A stretch of 64,000 nucleotides of DNA from Pisaster brevispinus (Eukaryota > Echinodermata > Asteroidea > Forcipulatida > Asteriidae): the NCBI GenBank assembly GCA_023634235.1, contig JAMKCF010000013.1, positions 14,943,705 through 15,007,704 of the forward strand, read 5' to 3'. The position numbers were made by a program, and so were the translations under genes. Below are positions 12,401 to 24,400 of this stretch, in pieces. How positions within the stretch are numbered: position 1 is the stretch's first letter; every line of letters starts with the position of its first letter. Below the pieces are notes generated by a model that did not search any database, was not told where the DNA came from, and was given only the letters and a program-made list of their open reading frames with translations.

Positions 12401-15400
12401 AAACCATTCAACTGCACAGGTTTTGTATGGCGGCACAACTGTGCACAGAACTAAACTGTGTACATGTGTGTGTTCTGCGTGGATACATTCACCAAATAAT
12501 ATCATCTTTTAAGATTGGCATAGTTTATCTATCATTCAAAATGGTGGGTAATATTAACTGGTCAGAGAGTTTCTAGGCAATGAAGGGTTAATGTTGCATT
12601 AAACTGGAAGACAAATTATAATATAAAACAGGAGATAAAAGAGAAAAAATAACTAATCAAACACATTCTGCAAATTTAACAAACAAACAATACTCAGATG
12701 TAAGTTGTTTACAGTTACTGCAAACTCTTCAACCCCTTCACTTAACGATTAGTGTAACTGGGTTCTTTATGTACATTACACAACACACAGGACCTATTGC
12801 TTTACGTCCCATTCAAAGAATGAAGCAATGGTCAAGTGTCTTGCATAACAACACAAGTGTCAAGACCTTGACCCAAACCAACACTCTGTTTATCAGGGAC
12901 CATTTTCACAGCTCTGCTTATCGTAAGCAAAGAATCGGCGCTTACTGAAGCAGGGAATACGCGCTTACGTCGAGCGTACTTCACAGGTTAGCAGGGAATT
13001 GATTCCTTGCGCACGTGTGTACTCCACTGTATTAGGCATTTTTCGCTTACACAGCAAGCGCAGGAATTTAGCGCTTGCACAGTAAGCCAAGAATGGTGAT
13101 CGCAAGCGCAAAATTCGGCGGTAAGCAGAACCATAAAAATGGACCCCAGATGTTTGCTGTAAAGGTTTTATTACGTTATTTTTGTACAAACCTGAGCCCA
13201 GATCAAAGGTGAAGTGTACGTAGCTGTTGACCAGACCGATCCCAATGAAGTCATTGCTGTCAGCATTCCACAGAAGGACTCCACTGGTACCCGACGGTTT
13301 AAACTCCATACGGATCATGGTGGTCGATGCGGGGATGAGGATGAATGAGTGGGCCTGGTACGACGGCGGCCCGAAGGACGGGATGGTTACGCTCGTCGCT
13401 AACAAGAAAAAATACAAAATCATATTGACTCTCACAGCTCACTACCTTTTCTTGAACCTCAAATCAGTCATTTATTAAGCTGCTTTGCCACAAGAGTCAA
13501 AGCACCATGACAGGTATGCTATGTTTTGAACTACAATATTGTTGAGTCAGTGCAAAAATGTCGTATCTCCAATTTGCTAAAACATCGTATCTCCAATTTG
13601 CTAAAACATCGTATCTCCAATTTGCTAAAACGTCGTATCTCCAATTTGCTAAAAAGTTGCTAGAAAATCGTCTGTGCAAAAACATTGTATCTCGGTGCGT
13701 ACTTGTTTTGTGTGTACATCCGGGCTATTTTAACAGAGATACAACGCTTTGTAAACAAACTCGCGCGTAATGTGCTATTTTAAGAGTTACGACGATATTA
13801 CTTTTTCACAGCACCGTGTAAGGGTTTACAAGGTGCTACAGCGCAACCTGCACCCAACCATACCTGTATAATACCTGAATTAGTCAAGTTTTTTTGAGAC
13901 AAATTTCTGATTTTCTGGATTTCTTCATTAGGCAGCCATCTTGATTCTTCTTCATGTAAATCAATCTAACCCAACAGAGGGGAAAGCAAATTAGTTGACC
14001 ACCTTTTACGATATTTTTTTTTTTACCCTCTTACTATCCTAACATTCAACATCGTGTTCAATTAAAAAGTCCTCGGAAATGACGACGTACCTATTTGACA
14101 TGTTGACCCCGTCCATCCGACCGGGCAGCTGCACCCAAACGTGTCATCATTGATGACACGGCACTGACCGTTACGCTGGCAGGGGTTGGGGGAACAGGGG
14201 CTGTTGTCACACTGACCAACGTCAACCCCACTTGTGGCCGTCTGCCATAGGATAGGTGAAGCTACAGTCCCGCCAACCTGCACGTAAGAAATAATGTCCC
14301 AAACAAATTGAACACACAGATCTTGTTTTATTTGGGGTTTTTTAGGAAGAAAAAATCTATTAGAATTGCATAAGAATTCATTAGAAAGATGTGGGAAAAA
14401 TATTCTGTTTTTTTTTGTTGACCCCAAATTTTGTTAAAATCAAAACTTACCTGTAAATCTTGCATGCACCCTTGGAAACCAATGAAGAAACCTGTATCAA
14501 GATGCAGCTGGCTGTAGTCTGGCGCCCCGCCAACGAGTAACGTTCCAGTGATGGTCAGAGTGTCCACACCGCTACCCTGGTACGTGGCGACTTGGTCATC
14601 TACAAACAAGTCGGCCGAGTGACCGTTGCGCTGGAGTGACGCCGTGTGCCACTGGTTCAAGGTGATTGGCTGGGTGCTTAGAACTACCGTGATGTCACCT
14701 TTGTATTGTTCAAATAAAGATCAAGTATTGTTCAAATAAAGGGTAAAAACCAACTTATTTTCGTTAACCCCGATGCAGAAATCTATTAAATTGTTGCGGA
14801 ACCTGCTGCTATGGATTTGAACTGCCTCTAGCCATTGAGCTAGCTGGGTGGTCTAGTGGTAAAACATCTGCTCTAGCAATGCAAAGGTCACAGGTTAGAA
14901 ACCCACCCGAGTGATTTGCCTGCGTTTTTTATTCTTCACAGAACTCAGGAAGCACAGAGTACACAGTGCTTAAAAGCACATTGATATAAAGGTAAAAACC
15001 AAATTATATTCGTTATCCCCAATGCAAAAATTAACATCTATTAAATTTCTGTAATCAATTAATAATATGTGTTACTGCGCTGTACCCTTTTTTTAGTTTT
15101 AACCATAGCACTTGAGGCAGTCAGTGTTTGTACACTATCTACACTGACCTAGATTGTATCTCATCTGCACCAAACTTCCCAGCATGCCGAGCGCCAGGAA
15201 GTTTCCCGTCGGGGAATTCTCTCCCATGTAGATCAGGAGTCCGTCACTGGCTGTCGGTCGAAACGTCAATCTGATACTGGTTTGTAAATCAGCTGACCTC
15301 ACCGGGTCAAAGGTCAAGTGAGAGGCACCGGTGAAACTGGGACTCAGGCTGGCGAGATCTGAAACGAGGAAGGAGTATTTTTAGAAAGAGTGGGTGGAAA

Positions 15401-18400
15401 TTTCAAGGCAAAAGGAAAACGTTTGGGGGTGAGAACGGTCAATTCACAACTCTGGGTTATATTTCAAGGTATTTATATTCCTTTGGAATATGATCGCTCA
15501 AAAGCTCAATGTCCCAAATCTAGTGCATCACTTCTGTCTTAAGACAAACTCAAAGATTAGCAATCGTCGTTAAAGTAATTGATGAGTTTCTCCATCTGAA
15601 ATACTGTAAAATTCAGGAAATAGCATTTAAGGACCCCCTAGGCACCATTGCTTATTTCAATAGCCACAATCAGAATAAGAACATATAGAAATGTGTAGAG
15701 AATCCCTCACAAAAATTGTTGGAATTATTTATCAGTTTCTCCAACCGAAATGACTTGAAGTGAAGTCCAGAAAATAGCATCAAAAGACCCCAAAGTACCA
15801 TTGCTTATTTCAATCGTCACTATCGAAATAAGAGCATACACAAATATGTACAAATTCCTAACAGAACTCAAACCATTTTCCTTTTGCTTTCACTACAACG
15901 AAATCACATAATTTGATGAAATTTTCACAGATTGGTTGTATGGTGTGTGTATTGAAAACTAGCAAACGAAAATGAATTCATTCCTCTACAGTGACGTACT
16001 TTCCCTTTTAAAACTTTCAGTCTTACCCTGATCGGTTTCACAGAGATCTCCAGTTTTATCGAACGGACACGAGCAGCGAAAGCTCGCGCCAACGGGAACA
16101 CAAGTGGAGCCGCTAGCACACCGGGTGTTCTCGAAACACCCGTCGTGAGAAAGCTCGCAGTTGCTGCCGTGGAAACCGACGGGACACTGACACGTGTAGG
16201 AGCCCGGGGATGAAACACAGATGGCGCTGTTCTCGCAGGGAAGCGCATCGCAGAGGTTGTCGTCACATTGGGCGACGTTGGCTCCACGCAAGGCCTCTGA
16301 TTGGTTGAAGCTTTGGATGAGTGAAGAAAAAAAAAAGTTTTATAATAAACGCATTGGGTGATACAAAGAAATCCTCAACTTTCATTCCATATTCTTATTT
16401 ACCAAGATAGATCAAAGGGTATGCAAATAAAAGTAATAATAATGAAAAAAAATGTATAAAAATCATTATAATGCAGATATTAAATTTGCATCATGAATAA
16501 AGAATACTATTTGTATGTTTTACCCATACATAGATTATGTTAATTTCTGAGTCCTGTGTTAAAAATCAACAGGCGTACTAGTCAGGTTGGATTCGAACCC
16601 ACGACCTGTGCCATTCTAGAGCAGATGTCTCACCACTAAACCACCGAGCTTGCTAGAGGCAGTTCTATATTTTCGCAGCAACGATGAATAATGTATTTAT
16701 CACAGGCTTTTTCAACCCAACTGGACCCCTCAAAGTGCTCTTCACTATTATTTATTACCGCTGTTTATAGGGCTGGACGCATTCCTGAAACCATCTCAAG
16801 CGATTGTAGTCCCATGCGGGAGACAATGAGTTTAGGGTCTTTTTGGTTTTGATTTCTTTTTGTAAAGCGATGGGTGGGTGGGTGTGGGTGATGGTTTTGA
16901 CTACTATCTGCCCCAGTGCACCACAAACCCTAGGTACGTCACTACCTGGGGTGCCTGACGAGTTGCTTTACAGCAGGACTTGGAAAGCTCCAAGTACAAA
17001 TAGCCTGTGAGGTCTTTCACTTTCATACAAACACATCAGTGACGTCCTGGATGTGAGGATCCGTTTCTGATCCGTTTCACTGGATTAACATGCCATGGCA
17101 GCATAATTTTTTTTGCCGGTGGGTTTTGGACTTCAGATATTCCTCATAAATCTTTCATATGCATTAGGTCTACTCTACATTATAGCAAATAAATCTAAAT
17201 TGAATCGACGATGTATATACCGACCTGTACGAAAACCCTTGTATGGTCAGAGACAGAATACAGCCTGTGAATCCTACATTGACCCCTGACCTCGAGGCCG
17301 CAGGGGTCAGGTCGTCCATGCCACCCACAAACACCTCTGGCTGTACATTCAGTGAAGAGAGCTGTCCAGGGGATGTTCCACTTTTTGTGCTGCAGGAAAA
17401 CAAAAGACACACCTCGACTAAAATACAGGATTGAGTTCCAGTTTCATACAGCGGCTGCAGCAGAAAATATGGCTTAAAAAAATTCTGCTAAGCGATAAAT
17501 GAGCAGGATACCAGTCACAGATGGTACATGTGACATGGTATTTTGGCTGGTAACCTTATTCTGGTAAGCATAATTCTGTTGCGTTTAGCTTCTTTTGTGT
17601 TTAAGCAGCTCTATGAAGTTGGGCCTATACATTATACCCAAAAGGTGAACGCCTGATGAGCCCAATTTCATAAAGCAATTTCTGATGAGCACAAATTTGC
17701 AGAATACCAGTCATAGATGGTACATGTTACATGGTGTTTTGGCTGGTAACCTTATTCTAGTAAGCGTAATCTTGCTGTACTTTCTGCTCAATGAAATTGG
17801 GCCCAGGGTTTACCTAAGTTAAACTCTGAACACTTTTTTTTTAATGTTTTACTTTGTAAGCACATCAGCGCAAGATACATACTAAATTAAGATAAATGAA
17901 GACAACTCATTTCTCACAAAACAATGACTGTGCTCTTTCAAGTTCCAATGAAGTACCTTTAGTTATCGTTTATGAGTACGGGTGTGGAACACGTTGAAAA
18001 TTTTTTTTTTTAACTGACCTTTGACCCAAGACAGTCATCTGACTGGATCTGCCGTCTCTTTGTACCTCTACTGTGACCCAACTATTGAGGGCCACGGGGT
18101 CACTAATTATTCGCACTGTGTCGATACCTGTGCCAGACAAAATAGAACAAATAATCAGCTCGATGAATCTGGATCTTGTTCCTTTTTTTTCCAAGAGTCT
18201 TACGAGAGTTTGAAATGTGCAATAACCAAGCACTACCATATTCATTATAAAATCAATCATTTAATAAATCCGCCGATCATACTGAAAGAATCCTCACCAA
18301 GGTTGTATTCAAACTCCACCCTGCTGTCCGTGAGCGACAGAGAGAAGAAATCCCCCTGTACGTTTTCCTGCGTTGCGTACAGCAGCAGACCGTCCGGTTC

Positions 18401-21400
18401 CTCTGCTCTGAACTCCATGGCGATGGATAGGGTGCTGAGTACCGGCTGGAGCGGTGGCAGGGCGTACTTGATGTACGACGCGCTGGCGAAATGAGGAACG
18501 TTGAAACGCACCGCTGAAAGATCAACAACATTTTTCATTAAAAAATTACCATTTTCAACAAACTTTACCTGTGAATCATGCACGCTGACCACAAGAAGAA
18601 AAAAAAAAGTATATTTCATCATCGTACACAAGCTCATTAGTGCTTTATTTTCAAGAGCATTTGTTTTTATTTTTAAGAGCAGTTTCTATTTCAAGGGCAG
18701 TTATTTTTATGATCGAGTGAAGTTTTTTTTTTTCAAGAGCAGGTATTCTTATTTTTAAGAGCAACTCAGGTGGTTAATTACGACCTTCAAGAGCAATTTT
18801 TTTTCAAGAGCAAAATTTTTTTTTTTGCGAGAGCAGTTTTTTTTTTTTAAGAGCAATTATTTTGCATTTTCACGAGCAGCTTTTATTTTCAAGAGTGTTA
18901 ATTTTTATTTTTCAAGAGCAGCTCGGGTTGTCGATTACCAATGAGCCCCAAGGCGACCCTTGCCTGGTTGGGGCGAGTGCTTGACATGACTTCGTTTCCA
19001 GTGGGTTATTCTACCTATATTTGTTCAATACTTAAATACTTTCTCATGCCATACACTGACTGAATGCCACATATCATCCTTGTATCATCGCAGCCACAAT
19101 CCCCACAAATATTTCCCCTTATCTGCCGCCACTGTTTGACACGATTCCGCACCTGTTTCACAGACGGGGCCAGCATAGCCCAGCGGACATCTACAGGTCG
19201 TCTCGCCGAATAGCAGGACGCATGTACCGCCATGTTGACAGGAGGTGGAGAGGCAGACGGCTAGCTGACAATCTTTGCCTCCGTACCCTACGTCACAGCT
19301 ACACTGGTAATCACTACCACTCTGAAGAAAAAAACAAGCAAAAACAAGAATGTAAGAGCCATTCAGAATAATCAATGTTGAAACATTTCCATTTTATTCA
19401 TTCTGGTTGTGAAGCAAAGAATTCTCAGAAAAGTGAGCTTAACCACTATACTAGCCAAAAACCCTATGGAAAGAAGACAAAAAGGATGTTTCAGTTTTTA
19501 GATGTGGGAGGAAAACCCTAGAGAATTATTCCAGAAAAAACCTACGCTATCAGATTGGGACTGAAAACCCAATCCACATTGCCCCCGGCGGGATTCGAAC
19601 TGGGGTCCTAGAGGAGGATGGCAAGGAAAGAGACCACTAAGCCAACCCAACTGACCATGATAATGACAATACATGGAATGGTCTTCCATCCTGTGACTGA
19701 CCACAATCAATGGTGCTTAACTTAGCACTTTACCACCAGCTCTTCCATTGAACTGTCTAGATTTAAAGCCTGTTTACATTTCTGTTTTGTCATTGCTAGC
19801 TAAGCGAACATTCTCACCAATTCCACACAGCTCCCCCGCCCGTTGCAGTCCACGTTGTCGCAGGCAACAATGAAGCAATTCTCGACGTTTTCGGCGGCGA
19901 CAAAATCCCGGACAAGATCGAAGGAACTGACTCCGAGCTGTAGATCCTGAATGCATCCGTTTAGGTTCCTGCTGGAGAAGGCAGCTGGCTGAGTCATACC
20001 CTGAGGAAATGTAACCAAAAAATGATTGAGTAATTAACTAATTGATTAAAGAGGTGCTCCAAGGTGAAATGCAGTTTTAACACCCATTCATTTTCACAAT
20101 AGAAAGAGTCCTCATGAAAATTGGAAAAATTGCAAGTCTCTTACCTCGCGTTAAAACGGTTTAATATGCCACTGTCTTTTACACCCTTCCAGGAGAATTT
20201 TTGTCAAAATCTAAAAACGTTCAGTGACGCCACATTTCAAATCTATGGTCTGTACATTTCTGTGCAGAAATTTTTTAGTTTATTCCTGAATTTTGAAGAT
20301 ATTCAATCAAAACGGCAATGAATTTGACCTTTCGAATGGAACAAAAGTTCCTCTTTAGGATGTGCAAGACCCATTTGATGTCCAATGAAATCATGTTTCA
20401 AAATTCGCTCCGAAGGAGTATCCTAATAATATGGCATTTTACACCATTTTAACATGAGGTTCGAGTCAGTAATACTATCTTTAGTCTCAGGGATTAAATT
20501 TGTTTATGTCCACTTAAGGGCGGGGGAGAGAGGGTTTTCAGGGAAGAGGTGGATGGTGTGGGGGAGGCAGGGGGTGTGAAGAGGGAGTCAGGAGGGAGGA
20601 GGCATGAGGGGAGATGGTGAGGGGGTCCGTACCAGTGGGATTCCTCCAAGATAGATGTTACTTAGCCCCGTGATCAGATTCCCTGAGAAACCCAGGGTTG
20701 TGGTGTCACTCCCGTCCACCGTCAACCCAAGACTCTGCACTGCTTGGTTGACGGTAATCACGTGGAACGCGCCGTCGCCGTACGTGTTTTGCTGACTGGA
20801 AAAGGTTGTCACTAAGCCACTCAGATCCTGCAGGCTGAGCACCACACGACCAGCAATGAATAAAACCGCTAAGTAACCTATAAAAAAAACATACAGATCA
20901 CAAAATTATCAGAATAAAGGGCAAGTCCAATAGTTTTTTTTTGTTTCCCTACATAAAAACCAGAGCTTGAGTCCGGTGTTCTTATCCACTCGGCCAGGAC
21001 ATGCCACATGGAGCTGTATTGACTATCCACTCTCAAATCATGTTTTATTGGTATACATATATGACTCAAAATTTCTCAAGATGAAAAAAAAAAGTACCCA
21101 CCTGAGGTGAATGTAGAGACAGCGTAGAGGACCATGCCATCCGGGTTGGTTGAGCGTACTGACATTTCCATCCTGAGCAGACCGTTGAATGTATGACTGT
21201 ACTGCATGTGACTGTTCACCCCAAACGACGGCACAGATATCGATCTACCTACAGACAAAAATACATGGTATAGGTAGTTCTCACTTGATGTCGCACTAAG
21301 TCAAGTCGGCCATCTTTACGGGCGAGGACATTCAAATTCAAAGTCAAATTCAAATTCAAAATATTTATAGTCATGATAAAAAGCATGAAATTTGGCTTCC

Positions 21401-24400
21401 CTTTGTATAAGGAGAATACATACAAGTAAAGGCATAACAACAATAGACAACAGGACTAAACATTTACAAATTAACAGAGATATACAAAATATGTATAAAG
21501 GAGTGAGGGCATATAAAAAATACAACACATTAGTTATCAGTAACATATCAACAACATTAGTTATCAAAAACATATATCAGTTATTTACACTTTGAACAAA
21601 CAACTGTGAGATAAGCGAATACCGTGTGCCGCACACAGAAGTTCTACCAAATTCCTTGCAAGATTGCGTGAACCAATCAAAAAAATAACAAATTTGATGT
21701 GGCCCAAAGCCAAACCCCAGGTTGCTTGTAAAGATGGCGTCTATCGGGAACTATAGACACCAATAACGAACAACATTCCTCAGAAATCTGAGAAACAATT
21801 CGTGCCTAAATAGTTTCTCAGGTTCAAATGTTTTTGGGCTGAAAAAATTATCCAAACCAAATCACTTCGAAGTGAATCCTTTCTCAAAATAGTTTATAAC
21901 ATCAACAGCTGCAGTGCATCTCACCAAGTAAGTTTTTTAATAATAACAGTTATAATAAAGGAGATTTATAATGCGCCATGTCTGTCATATAGTGACACCC
22001 CTGATGAAGAAAAACCCTTAACTAAACTGACATATAAAATGACCATATAATAAACAGGAGGTGAAACAGATTATTAAAAGAGATGGGTTTTGAGTTTGTT
22101 CTTGAATGTGACGTAGGAAGTCTCCTTTCTCAGTTTGGTGGAGAGTGAGTTCCGAGAGAAAGATCAGTTTCCCCAGGAATCTGAGAAACTTACCGAAACA
22201 TGACCCTACCTTCAAGAGAATGGATTTACTTACTCTGGGCACACAGTTCCCCGGCCGTGCCAAACGGACACCGACAGACAAACTCGGTGATAGACAGGGG
22301 GACGCAGGCTGCCCCCGCCTCACACTGTATACTGTCACAGACGCTGGCTTCACATCTCTGACCTGTGTACGGCAAGATGCAGCTGCAACTGAAGCCATTC
22401 AACTGTAGCATGCAAAGTATTAAATTCAAGAAAATAGAATTAGCCGTTGCAAACTACTTACCAACCAAAAAGACTTATATGCAAAAAATTAGTTTCTACC
22501 CTAGCAGAGTCTTTCTCAAAGAATTTGAGAAAGACTCTAACCAATTAAATTAAATATTCAATTTTCAATTTATATTCAGTTTGCAGTAACACCAGGTGTG
22601 TATATTTACTTTGCTGTGTAGATATGTTCTTTGAGAACTTGTCTTGGGATTTTGAATTTGCAAGACTCTAAAAAGAACTGGCTTGGTTATTAACTACTAC
22701 CTGGGGGGAGGTAGGAAGACACCAGGCCACCAACAGTTTTTTGCAAGTATTTAATTTGATATCTTGTGTACAATGATTACTTATATGAAACTCACTCAAC
22801 AAATTCAACATTTCAGTTTAGCATCCTCTGCTGTCTGTCTATAGGTATCAATTCTGTGGTTCTCCTCTCTCACAAAAACATAGACTGGTCCCAGATAAAG
22901 ACAAGCACAGGTCTTACAAACTCAAAGGCCGGTGTCTGGAATTATTCATACGCTTCGAAATGTGACCTCAGAAGTTCGGGCAACAAAAACGTAGCTTTCA
23001 AGTTTGTTTTGAAGCCATGAAAAGCTCCGGCTGTTTTACCAAAATCTAATCAATGGATTCTAAATTTCCTTTTACCTTATCCCTTTACTTTTTTAGATAT
23101 CCTTCTCACAGACAGACAGACAGACAGACCAACAAACAAGTTGCAAATGTGAGCTTTTGACTCACCACATCAGTGCAGACTCCACCATTAATGCATGTAG
23201 TCGGAGTACAGGCTCTGATTTCCGCGTCACAACGAAGTCCCATGAACCCGTCGAGGCAAGAACATGTGAAACCCTGGGCCGAGGAAGGATCGTTGGAGCA
23301 TACTCCTCCGTTCAGACATGGATTACCTGACGGGGAAAAAAGAATCAATTCACTTTTCAATTTATATTCAGTTTGCGGTAACACCATGGGAAATATATCT
23401 ACTTTGCTGTGTAGATTTGTTCTTTGAGAACTTGTCTTGCTGTTTATTCTATTGCTGCGGAGTAGATTTCCAATTTGCAAGACTCTGAAAAGAACTGTCA
23501 TGGGCCCAATTTCATAGAGCTGCTTAAGCAGAAAATATTGCTTACAAATTTTCTGCCAAGCAGAAATGAGCAGGATACCAGTCATTAATTGTACGTGTTG
23601 TATGCTGGTTTGGCTGGTAACCTTATTCTGGTAAGCATGTTTCTTTTTGTGCTTAGCTACTTTTTTTGCTTAAGCAGCTCTATGAAATTGGGCCCTGGTT
23701 ATGAACTATGCCAAGGGGAAGGTAGAAAATTGGCCGGGACTACTAGTATTTTATACGCACCTCTTCTCCGGACACACAAACGAAACTTGGATAAACCCGC
23801 TCTAAAAACTTGTGCAGGGAAGCCTTCAGGAGAAATGTAAGCATGCCCAGACATTCTATGGTGTAGAGTGCACAATGCATGCACTCTGTGTTGCACTTTG
23901 TATCAAAGAGACACAAAGGGTACTGGAACTCATGCTCAGAAGTCTCCCTTTTTCAGGAGGTTACTGTGTAATCCCCAATTTCAGACCTTAGACCTGAAAA
24001 TGTTGCTTGAATTTTCAACTTTTGCTAAGCCAAAACAAGTTAAGAGACACCAGTCAGCTACGTAGTGATTTGTTTGTGCTTACCGACTTTCTATGCTACT
24101 TACTTGAGCAGTAGTCACACTGAAAGGAGTTCCCGATGTTGGAACACGGCACAGTCAGGGGGCAGGGACTTGCTGCGCAGAAATCCAGAGTCTCGCAAGT
24201 GGCACCAATGAAATTGGCCAAGCAAGAGCAGGTGTAGGCTGTTCCATACGTTGGATTAGGGGTGTTCACACAGGCTGCTCCATTTACACAGGGGGAGGTG
24301 GAGCAGCTGTCCTCCGTTATCTCGCAGAAGGTTCCACTGTAGCCTACAGTGCATTGACACCTTGGGTAAAAAAAATAGTTTTGTAACTGGAAATATTTTG

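Noticed and set aside
12965..13435. Signal-peptide-like start ([16 protein letters not shown]) before laminin G 4
   Set aside because: The hydrophobic part is the intron's pyrimidine-rich tract read through the acceptor of E40; splicing from E39 is in phase.
18257..18637. Start methionine for a separate gene at laminin G 2 (open frame begins [19 protein letters not shown])
   Set aside because: It resembles a signal peptide, but it is intron sequence upstream of E33; the splice from E32 in phase 1 is clean and gives the expected EGF to laminin G join. A second promoter here is possible but has no other support.
23327..24103. Search for a missing exon that would repair the short EGF between E26 and E27
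   Set aside because: No sequence encoding a G-F/Y-x-G-x-x-C ending with suitable splice sites and phase was found in this intron by eye.
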